From Halicephalobus mephisto (Eukaryota; Nematoda; Chromadorea; Rhabditida; Panagrolaimidae), in contig SWDT01000139.1 in assembly GCA_009193035.1 (NCBI GenBank), forward strand, positions 44,209 through 108,208: 64,000 bases of DNA, written 5' to 3'. Position numbers and translations under genes: made by a program. Positions 1 to 11,411 of this stretch are shown here, piece after piece. Each line of letters opens with the position of its first letter. The first letter of the stretch is position 1. Under the pieces are notes generated by a model. The model searched no databases. It was not told the DNA's origin and saw only the letters and a list, made by a program, of their open reading frames with translations.

Positions 1-3000
1 CAGGAGCTGCTCCTTCGTGGCGAGTCGTTTGTCGAGACATCCAGCGTTCTTCGTCATCAACGAAACACAAGTTTTATATTCTTCGAATTTGGCACACGCT
101 ATCGAAAATTCTTTCAAAATCGAAGCTAAAAGATAATTAATCATAAAAATCAAAATTTTTATATATTTAAAAAATCAAAAATTTTTATACATTTAAAAAA
201 TCAAAAATTTTAATATATTTAAAAAATCAAAATTTTTATACATTTAAAAAATCAAAAATTTTTAAATTTTCAAAAATTTCACAATTTTGTGAATTACTGA
301 AATTTCCATAAAATTTTTTGAAATTTTAAAACTTTTCTAAGGAGTTCTAGAAAATATGTAATTCTAAAAAGTTTCAATTTTAATTGAATTCAGAAATTTT
401 CCGAAAATTCTGTAATTCCAGAAAATTTTAAAATTATCTATATTTTCAAAAATTTTAAAATCTTACTGTAGATTCTGAAAATTTTCAAAGAATTTAAATT
501 TCGAAATTTTAAAGAATTTTTAATTTTTTAAATTTTTAAATTTTTAAATTTTAAAGAATTTTTAATTTTTAAATTTTTAAATTTTAATTTTTTTTTAATT
601 TTTTAATTTTAGGATTTTTGTGAACATTTTTATTGTAAAAAATTAATCCTGACCTCCTCCTGAAAACATCCTTTTCGAATTCGAAATCCTTCTGGCCACG
701 TCGATTTCGACAAGAAAGTTTTCGCATTCTTGAAGTCCTATCCGTTCTTCCGGATCACATTCTGAAATTTAATTTTCACAAATTTCAAAAAAAAAAAACA
801 AAAATGTTTATTACAGTAATCAACTAAAATTCCCGTCATTACAATTTTACCGTATACTGTAACTAAGAAATAAAAATTATTAAAACTGAAAAAAAACAAA
901 AATTTAAATAAATTTGAACATAAGTCGACTATTCTGAATTTTGAGGATTCTGAACTCTTCCCGAGCCAGTTCTCCTTCCTCACCGTCGATTCTGACGTGG
1001 AGAGCTCCGGCAGAAACCGGAATCTCGTCCGAAAGCCGTTTCTGGCCTCCACAGCACTTGGCGAAGTGCTCGCTGACTTGGACACATTTTTGACCTTCTT
1101 CGCACATCAAGTCCTCACATTTGGCTCCGAATATAGGTTGGAAAAAATCACTGATAATTCCAGCAGCTTTTGTCGTGTCGGGACAAGTTTCGGACCAAGC
1201 AAGTTGAATTTCGTCTGAAATAACAATATTATAAAAATTAAAAATGAGAATTTTCGAAAAATGTCTCGATAAAAATCTTCGAAAATGTTTAAAATTCAAA
1301 AATATTCTATTTCAGAGGTCTTCATCGAATTTCGAAAGATTTTTAAAATTTCCCTAAAATCTAAATTTGTTACAAAATAAAATTGCAAAAAAAATTTATA
1401 AAATTGTCTCGAAACGAATATTCGGAAATTTTAAAATCTTATTTTTAGATAGCTTTGAAAATTTTTAAAATTTTAAAATCTTATTTTTAGATAATTTCGG
1501 AAATTTTTTAAATTTCAAAATCTTATTTTTAGATAACTTCGAAAATTTTTAAAATTTTAAAATCTTGTTTTTAGATAGTTTTGAAAATTTTTTAAATTTT
1601 AAAATCTAAAAATAATATAAAGTAAAATTACAAAAAGTTATTTTTTACAAAATTGTCTCGAAACGAATGTTCGAAAATATTTAAAATTTTAAAATCTTAT
1701 TTTTAGACAATTTTAGAAACTTTAAGAAAGTTCTTAAAAAATTCAGAATTCCATGGAATCCCAGAAAGTTTCAGAAGCCACCGTAGGATTCCAAAATGTT
1801 CCTTTTTTTTTAATTTTAAAAATTCCCAAAAATTCGAAAATTTTAAAAATTGAAGAATTTTCTAAATTTCGTGTTTTACAAGAATTTAATATCTGGTAAT
1901 TTGTACTAAACACAGTACCCATTTCAGCGTCTTTGCAACATTCAGGAAACATTCCTCTGTGACAGGAGTAGCCCTCAGGGCATTTGACCTGGTCGCAATC
2001 GGCACCCATTTTCAGAGCTTCTATGGATCCAGAAGGTCCTGTACAAACACTGCCATCGGCTGAAAACGACCATTACCGTATAAAACTCAAAACTAATTTT
2101 CACCATGAAGACAGCTGGTTTGGCACTCGTCCAAAGTGTCGAATCTGTTTTTGTTTCCGTTTTTTCCGTTGTATTTAAATGCAAAACAAGCGTGCCATTT
2201 ATCATCGTAATAAAACTTCTGTGATGGTTCTAAAATTTAATTTTAAATTTATAAATTAAAAAAATCACGTACCATTTCCAGTTCCAGAATCCTTCGGAGC
2301 TTTACAAAAGTCTTCTGAAATCGGCTGGTCGTCTCTGACGAAAGTCACGTCTTCTTCGGCCGGGGATTCCGGTTCTTGAGATTTCACACCTGAAATCCAT
2401 AAAATTAGAAGAAATTTAAAAAGTTTTTATTATTTTAAAAACAACTAAAAAGAAGAAATTTTCCACTCGAGACTCATTTTGCGAATTTTATTTTTTAATT
2501 TTTTTAATCATGAAAATTCGATTTCAAATTTCGTTATTTTTATATAATTTTCGTATATTTAGAATCCTCAGAAGTTCCTCTACAATTCAATCTGAATTTT
2601 GATATAAAAAATATTTTTAAAAAATGTGATTTTTAATGGAATTAAAAATGAAGATTTTAAACATGAAAATTCGATTTAAAATTTCGTTATTTTTATATAA
2701 TTTTCATATATTTAGAATCCTCAGAAGCTCCTTTATAGTCTTATATGAATTTTTTAAATAAAAAGTTTGAATTTTGTTTTAATACGAAAAACCTAAAATG
2801 TAAATTCGAACTTGGATAATCAACTTTGATGTCGAACTTAAACTTTAAACTTCGACAATTAACTTTTACAATTAACTTTGACGATTAACTTTGATATCGA
2901 ACTTTGATCATTAACTTTGAGATTGAACTTTGACTGTCAACTTTGAAGTCAAACTTTGATGTCGAACTTTAACTATCAACTTCGATCTCGAACTTTGATC

Positions 3001-3642
3001 ACTAATTTCGACCTCAAAATTTGATTATTAACTTTGAAGTCGAAGTCTGATGTCGAACTTTGATTGTCAACTTTGAAGTCAAACTTTGATGTCAAACTTT
3101 AACTATCAACTTCGATCTCGAACTTTGATCACTAACTTCGACCTCAAAATTCGACTGTCAACTTCGACCTTGAACTTTGATGACCAATTTCAACCTCAAA
3201 GTTTGACTATTAACTTTCATGTCGAACTTCAACTTCAAATTTTGATAACACGAAATATTAAATATGATTTTTATTTTGTAAAGTTTATATTCCTTAAATA
3301 AAATTGAGTTTTTTAAACTGAATTTATTATTTCAAAAACACTCACCGACAAAACAGTCATTGAGGCAGTCCAATTCTGATTGAAAATTATTTTCATTTCC
3401 TCCATCACCGGTGAAATCGAATTCTTTACAATCTTCAGAAATGACGTCAAAGTAGTATCTAGGAACTAAAATTTCAAGTTTATTAAAATTCCAAAAATAA
3501 ATCAACTTTTTTCTGTTCCGTTTCCTGGATCTTTTTCCATCAAACATTTCTTTTCCAATTCTACAGTAACAGTTGTAGAATCCTTTCCATAAGAATTCTG
3601 AATCAATAAAACAAAAGAGAAAATTAATGTTCTCAATTTCAT
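1..3642 (-). CDS. Modular secreted Kunitz-Kunitz-lustrin-lustrin-cysteine-domain protein, 3' partial
   Basis: Eight exons in consistent phase: 3507-3642, 3346-3465, 2273-2389, 2104-2229, 1919-2059, 984-1214, 654-761, and 1-125 running off the window. It starts with a signal peptide (MKLRTLIFSFVLLIQ...). Two Kunitz-like domains follow, each split by an intron. The first carries CLMEKDPGNG, YYFD and GGNENNF; the second carries FCKAPKDSGTG, KFYYDD and GNKNRF. Both show only four of the six Kunitz cysteines: the pair forming the reactive-site disulfide (BPTI Cys14-Cys38) is missing, so classical protease inhibition is unlikely. Two lustrin-type modules ending in ...CC (CPEGYSC...ECC and CEEGQKC...KCC) come next, then a cysteine domain (ECDPEERIGLQEC, KFEEYKTC) resembling the nematode DUF19/T20D4.11 type. 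The DUF19 assignment is tentative; the Kunitz and lustrin calls are firm. It is probably a secreted or cuticle/extracellular-matrix protein. The intron at 2390-3345 carries a simple tandem array. Confidence 0.8.
2805..3245. repeat. Degenerate tandem repeat in intron (ACTTTGA / GTCGAAC)
   Basis: Roughly twenty copies of a unit of about 20 bases alternating AACTTTGA and TGTCGAAC, for example AACTTTGATGTCGAACTTTG. It lies inside the third intron of the Kunitz gene. The short plus-strand open frame across it is a by-product of the repeat and not a gene. Confidence 0.85.
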
Positions 3643-4563
3643 CTAAAACTTTTTAATTTAAAAAAAAAATAAAAATCACGATTTAAAAAAATTTTAAATT
3701 AAAAAAAACAAAAATCACGATTAAAAATATTTTTAAAAATTGGAAATTTCCGATTTAAAAAAATAAAAAATATAGTTGTTTAAAAAGTAAAAATTTTCGA
3801 TTTTGTTTAAAAAAGTAAAAAATTTTCGATTTTATTTAATAAATAAAAGTTTTTAATTGTATTTAAAAAATAAAAGTTTTTAATTTTATTTAAAAAATAA
3901 AAGTTTTTAATTTTGTTTAAAAAAGTAAAATTTTTGATTTTATTTAAAAAAGTAAAATTTTTCGATTTTATTTAAAAAGTGAAATTTTTGATTTTATATA
4001 AGGAAATAAAAATCTCGATTTTATCTATAAAAATAAAAATTAAAAATCAAGGTGAATCCACGAATGAACGTTTCAGATTCCGTCTCAGAAAACAGTGAAG
4101 CGGAAACGGCCAAGGTCGTCATGTGTTCAAAAAAGAAAAAATCCAACCTGGTAGCCGGTTTCTGAAGTCATTGAGGAATTTTGTTTTTCGCAAAAATCGT
4201 GGGTGTTAATGATGAATTGATCTAGATATATTATACAAAAAATTTAATTTTTATATAAAATTCAAAAAATTATTTTTTATAAAAACATTTTTTTTAATTT
4301 TAAAAAATTACTTTTTTTTTAAAAATAAAAAAAATATTTATAATTTTATTTTTTTTAATTTTAAAAAAAAATATTTTTTTGATAAAGTTGTTTCAAAAAA
4401 ATTATTAGAATTTTCTAGAAATTTGAAAAAAGTCACGTCAGAATTGTTTTATAAAAAAGTTCATATATGAATTTTATGATACACGATGGATTAAGAAATT
4501 ATATAAGATTTCAAACTAAGTATAGTACAAAACTAAAAATATTATACTTTCACAAATGCTGAA
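3643..4563. other. Upstream region of the Kunitz gene; AT-rich, one small open frame
   Basis: Mostly runs of A/T with TTTAAAAAA words. From about 4040 to 4210 base composition becomes balanced. An ATG frame of 33 codons (4064-4165, plus strand; begins MNVSDSVSENSEAETAK) lies there and has a lysine-rich end. It could be promoter/5' sequence of the minus-strand gene, an exon, or chance. Nothing else is recognisable. Confidence 0.4.
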
Positions 4564-4617
4564 AATCACTTGTAACTGAGCGTAATTGAAGCCGTTTGTG
4601 GTCAGTTGCAAGTGATT
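4564..4617. repeat. Short imperfect hairpin beside the LTR cluster
   Basis: AATCACTTGTAACTGA at 4564-4579 and TCAGTTGCAAGTGATT at 4602-4617 pair at 15 of 16 positions around a 22-base loop. It ends 12 bases before the first LTR-like copy and may be a remnant of another inverted-repeat element. Confidence 0.7.
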
Positions 4618-4629
4618 GTGCAGCACCCG

Positions 4630-5230
4630 TGTTAGGATAGAGAACTAGACTAGAAAGAAAGGACCCGAAGAGATAGTTTGAATATCAGGGATCGCAGAGT
4701 ACTGTAGGGCATGAGAGACACTTTCAGTTGTCTTATGTGAGGGATATATAATTCTGTCTTATCGCATTAGTAAAGATCATTATTATACTTCTGTTTTCTA
4801 TCTTAACAACTTTTTTAAATTAATGTAATCTTAACTACTATTATATTACTGTTAGGATAGAGAACTAGACTAGGAGGAAAGGATCTGAAGAGATAGTCTG
4901 AATATCAGGGAGTATGGGATACTGTAGGGCGTGAGAGATACTCTCAGTTGTCTTATGTGAGGGATATATAATAATTTTATGTGTCTTATCACCTCAGTAA
5001 AGACCATTATTATACTTCTATTTTTTTTTCTAACAGTAGTGTTGTGTGGGAAGAAATATATAAATAAATCTGTCTTATCGCCTCAGTAAAGACCATTATT
5101 ATACTTCTGTTTTCTATCTTAACAATAGTGCTGTGTCTTACAACAGACATCATTGGATAAAGACTATGTTAAGAAATCGGGTTCATTCCGCCACTAGAGG
5201 AAGTCCGTATCGGACATTAATTTTTAGAAA
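4630..5230 (+). mobile_element. Cluster of solo/truncated LTR copies
   Basis: Two near-complete copies of the same element lie in direct orientation, 4630-4808 and 4850-5035 (179 and 186 bases). Both run from TGTTAGGATAGAGAACTAGAC to a TAACA end, so they have the TG...CA termini of retroviral-type LTRs. Each has a TATA-like GATATATAAT and a downstream AGTAAAGA(C/T)CATTATTAT stretch. A third copy, truncated at its 5' end, ends at 5124. The sequence after copies two and three is related (TAGTGTTGTGTG and TAGTGCTGTGTC), as if internal sequence were kept. No reverse transcriptase or gag frame is present. Family assignment (Pao/Bel or Gypsy) cannot be made from LTRs alone. Confidence 0.7.
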
Positions 5231-5339
5231 ATCTTAATTATTTTTTTATAAAAATTAGTAATTCACTCTAAATGGATTACAATTTGCTTTCTAATATTAT
5301 TATAAACAATGAATTAGATTAAATTTTTCATACAAATAA

Positions 5340-5705
5340 AAAACACATAATTTTTGGATTCGTAACAATTGCGAAATGTGATGAAATGTAACATAATCAT
5401 CATATTTTTCATGAATATTTAGGATTTGTGACGAAAATTGTAACTTAATAGTAATGATTTACATTTGTTATTGAGTTAAAAATTACACTTTTTTGTGTAG
5501 AGATTTCGGATAGTGTCTATTTCCAACTCAAATCAGAGCTTTCTAGTCACTATCCAAAAACAACTTTTGGTCTCTTGAAAATTGCGAAATGTAACACAAT
5601 CGTCAAATTTTTCATGAATATTTGACACTCGTGACGAAATAAAAACTTAAGAGTAATGATTTGCATTTGTTACTGGATCAAAAGCTATACTTTTTAATAT
5701 TTATT
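5340..5705. repeat. Two diverged direct repeats with GCGAAATGT and TTTTTCATGAATATTT
   Basis: A block of about 150 bases occurs twice (near 5365-5500 and 5578-5700). It holds, in order, ATTGCGAAATGT, TTTTTCATGAATATTT, GTGACGAAA and GTAATGATTT(A/G)CATTTGTTA. It shares words with the foldback element at 44235-44356 (GTAACAAATGCGAAAT, CACAAAAAAAGTAA), so both may belong to one decayed family. Confidence 0.6.
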
Positions 5706-5879
5706 CCAATGTTTTACAGCTTAAATTCAAAAATTAAAAACTATTTTAAATAAATTTTTATTTTTATACGGAATTTTAAAAATCATTCTAACTCAATTTT
5801 CACTTTTTTGCGGAACTTTAAAATAAAATTTTAGATGTTTTTAGAATTAAGGATTAATCGTCAGAATTCTGAAGGACAA

Positions 5880-6400
5880 TTATTGATTCTGATTTCAGAT
5901 TCAGAATTTCCAGGTCCGATTACTTCATTGTAAGTACTTTTTGCCTAGTTATAGTTACAGTGTTGAAAGATAAATGTCCGGGACATAAATGTTGGAACAC
6001 GAACAAAACAGAAGTACCTAGTTTTGGGACACAAATGTTTGATTTTGGGATAGAAATATCTGGGGCATTAGTATCTGATTTTAAAATAGAAATATCTGAG
6101 TTTGGGACACAAGTATCTTATTTTAAAACAGAAATATCTAGAACATAAGTATCTGATACCGGTATATATGTATCTAGAATATAAGTATCTAATATTAATA
6201 CATAAATATCTGAGTTTGGGGCACAAGTATCTTATTTTAAAACAAAAATATCCAGAACATAAGTATCTGATACCGGTACACATGTATCTAGAATATAAGT
6301 ATCTAATATCGATACATAAATACCTGATATTGATACATAAATATTTGATATCGATACACAAATATCTGAGTTTGGGACAGAAATATCTGGGAGACAAGTG
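5880..6400. repeat. Dispersed repeat ending in a GGGACACAA / AAGTATCT tandem array
   Basis: The block starts with CCAGGTCCGATTACTTCATT and AAGTACTTTTTGC. A run of units of about 30 bases follows, with GGGACACAAGTATCT, GATACCGGTACA and GATATTGATACATAAATAT. Long frames on both strands (KYL/RYLC-rich) are artefacts of the repeat. The first 110 bases have an inverted counterpart at about 63330-63440. Confidence 0.75.
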
Positions 6401-7685
6401 TCATACAACCTACGAACTGGCAATTATATGAATGAAACGATATATCTCACTGATTAGTGGGTGTTTACTTATAAATGTAAAATAATTTTTTTGCAATGCG
6501 CACTTAAAATTATACAGAGTAATAAGACATTTGTTACAAAGTTTTCTCGACGCGAATTTCTAGAATATTTTTAAAATTTGAAAAATCACACTATTTCGAA
6601 AATTATCGATTAAATTTTTAACGAAATTTTCTCGACGCGAATTTTGACAAGTTTCTAAAAACTTGAAAATTCTCAATTTCAGATGATTCTGAGAATCTTT
6701 ATAAACTTCCGGACGAAGCTCGTAAAAATATAATTTGCCAAATTCCATTGTTTCGGAGTTGTGTCGTAAATAAAACTAGACGTTCTTCGATCATTGAGAA
6801 AAAAACAAAGAAATGAATCATGACGAAATTTAACAGATTGCCAGAGGCAATGAAAGCAGTAAAATTATTGCAAAAGCTGAATTTTCTAAAATCAGGAAAA
6901 AACAAGTGGCTCTTGTCCTCGAGGAAAAGGTTGAGTGGAGCTTCAAACACGGAATTCAGGGACTGAAACATCCAGAAGAACCCAGTTTGATTTTTCTTTG
7001 ATTCAATCGAAAGGAACAAAATGAACACTTGAAAGAAAATTGGACAATTTCGACTTTTTTAATTCAGGTTTTTTAAAGACAATATTGGAATTTTGTAGAG
7101 GAAATTGGAAGCTTTCTGAATTCAATGGAAGATGTCTGGAGGTTTTCAGAAAATTCGAAACTTCTGGGGACTTGTAAAGTAGAAATTTCTATACATCTTA
7201 GAATTTTAGAAATTTCGAAAAATTAAGATTTTCGAGCATTCTAGAATTTTTAGAATTTTTTAAAACACTGTAGAAGCTCCTGAAATCATTTGAAATTGAA
7301 ATTTCCGAAACTTCTAAGGACTTGTAAAGTAGAAATTTTTATACATCTTAGAATTTTAGAAATTTCGAAAAATTAAAATTTTCGAGCATTTTAGAATCTT
7401 CTAAAATATTGTAGAAGTTCCTGAAATCATTTGAAATCGAAATGTCTAAAAACTTACGAAAATTTGCTTCAAAAAAATTATTTTTAATTTTACAAAAAAA
7501 ACTTTATGGAAATTTCTAAAATCTTTGAAAATACGTCAAAAAATTAAAGTATTTAATTTTATAATTTAAAAAAAAAGTATTTAATTTTATAATTTTTCAA
7601 AATTCAAAAATTGGAAGAAAAATTTATTTCTAAATTTTATAAAAGATGATTTATGAAACCCGCAGTATTACTGTAAGAAATCAGA
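6401..7685. other. Gene-free AT-rich stretch
   Basis: I see no supported gene. It contains two copies of a 130-base passage (near 7145-7275 and 7305-7430) with TTTCTATACATCTTAGAATTT, and copies of the CTCGACGCGAATTT motif near 6547 and 6633. A 109-codon minus-strand frame at 6699-7028 is hydrophobic and F-rich, and has no splice-site or family support. Confidence 0.5.
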
Positions 7686-9767
7686 TTACTTAGGACAGCA
7701 GTGGGCGAGGATTTCTTGTTGTTTGCATTCGGAATTGGCTGGACAGAAATCGTCTGAACAGGATTTTCCAAGGAGATTCATCACGATGCCGTTGGATCTG
7801 AAGTTGATCGGATTTGACTTCAGAGGACCGCATTTCGGCATGGCATTTTTTTGATAAAGATCTTCGTTATTTTTTTCGCAACAAATACTAAAGAACGGTA
7901 AATGAGTGCATTTGTAACCTGCAGGACAATCACGTGGTACTGTATCTCTTCTGGTTCTACAGACCACAGCTTGGCCGTTGGGGTCCTTGAGGGGAGTTTT
8001 CATCATGGCACATCCCCCGAAGTCCTGCAGAACACAGTCTGACCAGCACTCGTTGATGGAGTTGAAGCGGTTACCGTTTCCTCCACATCCTTGGAACTTG
8101 AAAGCCAGACATTGGAATACCGTAGTATCATAGTACCACTAAAATAAATTTATTAGGAACTTTTAAAAATGAGAAATATTCAAATTTTTAAAAACTAAAA
8201 TTATTCAAATTTTAAAAATAAAATTTATTCGAATTTTTTTTAAAACTAAAATTAAACTTAATTTTAAAAACTAAAATTATTCAAATTTTTAAAAATTAAA
8301 TTGTTCATTTTTAAAAACTAAAATTTATTCGAATTTTTAAAAAAATAAAACTTGTTTAAAAATTTTCAAAAAATTAAATTGTTCATTTTTTAAAATTAAA
8401 AGTTATTCAAAGTTTTTAAAATCAAAATTATTTTTTTATTTAGTATTATTAAAAATTATTATATTGATTAAATTAAACTTACCATGACTTTGGAAGTCGA
8501 ATTGGAACATTTTTGTCCTTGGTCTTTTTTTAATCCACATTTCGGATTCGCAAGTGGAACTTGTTCGTGGTCCTTATCTCCAGGAATGGAATCTATGGAA
8601 TAGTCTAAATTAAATTTTATTACATTTATAAAAATTAATTTTGTAGAAAGTTTTAGATTTTTCAGAGTTTTAGAAAATTTCAAAATTTATTAAAAACTTC
8701 TGAAATTTAGGATTTTAGAAATTCGAAAAATCTAAAATTTTATGACATTTTAGAATTTAGAATTTAGTAAAAATTACCGAAATTTAGGATTTTAGAAGTT
8801 TGAATAGGATTTTGAAAATTTATATCGAGATAATTTTGTAGTAAATTTTTGTATTTTTATATTTTAAAACTCACTAATTTGAACAGGATTGTCGGTTTCG
8901 CAGTTGATTTCAGGACCTCCTCTCTTGATTACAGTACCGTCCTCGACGTTGACACAAGAACATTTGTTGTTTGTGCATTGTTTAGGTTGGTAATTACCGT
9001 AATCTCCTTCACATGCTGGAAAATTGTTAGTTTGTCCAGAAGCGAGTTGTCTGGCAAGAACCGTGAAGCATTGGCCGCATCTGGGGAGGATTCTGCTCGA
9101 AAAAGTCCTGGTTCCGTCGGCTTCATGGCCAGTTCTTGGATCTACACAAGCACAGTATTTTTCCATACATTGAGTCAATTCAAAGTAGCCTAAAATAAAA
9201 ATTTTCTTAATAAAAATCGAAACTCAAAGTTTGAAATCGAATTTCGGATTTTTCGTGTTAGAAAATATTTTAAATTTTTTATTTTGAAAATCAATTTTTA
9301 TTAAAATTGATAATTAAGCAAATTTTTCCATTTTAAACACGACTTTTAAATTTTGTCTTAACGCGAAAAATTTTGGTTTAATTTTGATCTATAATTTTGA
9401 AGATACGAAACATTGGAATTTTTCAGAATACAGTAAAAAAAATTTTATAATTGTTTGAAATCAAAAATTCTAGAAATTCCTAAAAAGTTATGGATTTCGT
9501 TCCAGGACCATTATGTAATAAACTTTTTTTCTAATATTATAATTTCGAAATTAACACTTTAGAAGTTTTTAAAAAATGTTAAATTTAACGTTGAGAGAAT
9601 TACATAACAATTAAATTTGATTTTTATGATGTTCTGGTTAATTACCCACCTTTATCGGTGCACTTGAGTCTGTGGCTGGTCGGATGAGTGCCCATGATAC
9701 AAGGACCGGATTTTGGCTGGGCTTCGATCACAATCCATAAGAAAGGAAGAAAAATTGAAAACTTCAT
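7686..9767 (-). CDS. Secreted thyroglobulin type-1 / Kunitz / lustrin protein
   Basis: Four exons in phase, 9650-9767, 8875-9189, 8483-8604 and 7686-8138, give 335 residues and a TAA stop. The N-terminus MKFSIFLPFLWIVIEA is a signal peptide. Two thyroglobulin type-1-like repeats follow, with QC...CACVDPRTG and QC...CSCVNVEDG; the tryptophan of the usual CWCV core is replaced by A or S. A six-cysteine Kunitz domain comes next (CGLKKDQGQKC, WYYD, FQC, GCGGNGNRF, NEC, DC), with serine just after the second cysteine at the P1 position. Two lustrin-type modules, ending SICC and AHCC, complete it. Unlike its neighbour at 1-3642, this Kunitz domain keeps all six cysteines and could be a working serine-protease inhibitor. 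It is likely secreted into matrix or cuticle. The two genes are on the same strand and share modules, so they look like a local family cluster. Confidence 0.87.
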
Positions 9768-9935
9768 CTCTACAACCAAGTTCGTAATTCTAAATAAACA
9801 TCGGAAAAATCTCGCTCAAGGCAGTTCACGTAAGAAAGACCAATTGTCGACCAATTTTCCTATGTTGCCAGATAAATAGAAAAACTGGTTGACAATACTT
9901 CACGAGATCGAAATTGTAATTTCGAAAGTGCTGGG

Positions 9936-10115
9936 ACAGAAACTAGACTAGAAAGAAAGGACCTGAAGAGATAGCCTGAATATCAGAAACTATGAGATCC
10001 TCTATGTTACCAATAAAATTCTCAATTGCCTTGCGTAGGAGAAAATACAAAAATTGTATCTGCCTTATTGCACTAGTAGAAATTATTAATTTACTTCTGT
10101 TTTTCATCCTAACAG
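9936..10115 (+). mobile_element. 5'-truncated solo LTR of the 4.6-kb family
   Basis: It begins GAAACTAGACTAGAAAGAAAGG, continues with AGAGATAG(C/T)CTGAATATCA, and ends TCATCCTAACA. It is collinear with the copies at 4630-5124 but more diverged in the middle, and it lacks the TGTTAGG start. It lies about 85 bases from the mariner element. Confidence 0.65.
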
Positions 10116-10200
10116 AGCGGTCATGAAGTTTATAGACTATCAATCAAGTCTGCAAACTTAAATTAAATCAGCCACTGTTTTTAACGAAAAAATGTTTTTA

Positions 10201-11411
10201 TTGAGTTGTTAAGTTGAAATTTGACTTTTATGCTTTTTGATTTATTTATCCTAAAGCAGCCCAAATTCAATCAAAGTACATGCCACGCGCATCAATGACT
10301 TTTTGCCATCTAATCGCCAGTTTTATAATTCCCTTTTTGTAAAAGTCCTGAGTTTTCGAATCAAAAAATCGCTGGATCTCAGATTCGAGGCCCTTTTGAT
10401 TGTCAAATTCCTTTTCCGCCAAATGATTCTTAAGAGCTCGAAATAAGTGATAGTCGGATGGGGAATACGGAGGGTGGGGTATCTTGATCCACCCGAAATC
10501 GAGAAGTTTCTGGCGTGTAATCTTTGCAGCATGTGGCTTAGCATTATCATGGAGGAAATAAATTCAGTCTTGTTTCCCTTGAAGTTTTTCTCGAAGTCGA
10601 TCCAGTTGTTGAAAATAGTATTACCTAGTGATCGTTATTTCTTCTGATAAGAACTCCCAATGAACAACACCTCGCGCGTTCCACCAAACGCTGATGGAAA
10701 CCTTCTTGTCACTCAGGTGGCTTCGGTGTTGTAAAACCTGGATCTTCTTTTCCAAGTCACTGGTATCTCCGCGTGTGGTTAACACAATGTCCAAGTCTCG
10801 CCACCAGTAACCAAATTCGTGAGCCAAGCAGGACTTTTATGAGAACTGAGATTTTCTGCACACATCTCCTTGCGTCGAATCTGCTGATTTTCGTTTAACT
10901 CATGGAGAGTCCACTTCCTACATTTCCAAGACTTTCCTATTTTCTTGAGACGAGTGATTGTGACACGACTGCATCCAAACTCCTTCGCAAGTTCACGTGA
11001 AGAAAGCCGAAGGTTGTCTTCAATAACTTCCAGTAAACGATCCACATCTATAATCACTGATGCTCCAGGGTGGGACTTGTCAGAAAAATCATACTTCCCA
11101 TTCTGGAATTTTCGATACCATTTGCGCATTGTTCTCTCAGTCACCGTAAAGAGACTCATTGAATGATATATTACACGACATGCCTCTCGCACTTCTCGTC
11201 CATTACGGTATTCATGGAGAATGAGCATTCGAACATCATGGCGAGAAACATTCATTTTAGATAGAGGAATGGTTGATAATTGACAATGAGTAAATTAACA
11301 ACAGCCCCATTCCTAACTTTTTTTATACCCCTATCATGGAATGCCCTGGAAATTTTGCGCGGCAAATACAACGCTCCAAAAAACTCGGAAAATTTCAACT
11401 TAACAACCCAA
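10201..11411 (-). mobile_element. Decayed mariner-type DNA transposon with terminal inverted repeats
   Basis: Terminal inverted repeats TTGAGTTGTTAAGTTGAAAT (10201-10220) and, inverted, ATTTCAACTTAACAACCCAA (11392-11411) differ at one position. The element is flanked on both sides by TA, the target duplication of Tc1/mariner insertions. At 1211 bases, its length fits a mariner. It encodes a broken transposase on the minus strand. Confidence 0.93.
10267..11255 (-). pseudogene. Mariner (DD34D) transposase pseudogene
   Basis: The reading continues over three frame segments: 10779-11255, about 10621-10827, and about 10267-10550. The first has the N-terminal helix-turn-helix region (YRNGREVREACRVIYHSM, RELAKEFGCSRVTITRLKKIG). 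The second has the family's VWWNARGVVHWEFL motif. The third has HDNAKPH, IPHPPYSPSDYHLFRAL and a TGA stop after VIDARGMYFD. The expected first catalytic Asp, in TGDE of the family, reads TGGE here. At least two frameshifts and a small in-frame deletion before SDYHLF are present, so it is inactive. A non-autonomous fate is possible because the ends are well preserved. Confidence 0.92.

Noticed and set aside
6068..6431. Long overlapping frames on both strands rich in KYL / RYLC
   Set aside because: They are produced by the AAGTATCT/GATACATA tandem repeat. Both strands are open at once and the residues repeat with the DNA unit.
6699..7028. 109-codon minus-strand frame, Phe-rich
   Set aside because: Low-complexity hydrophobic composition, no family resemblance, no phase-compatible neighbours.
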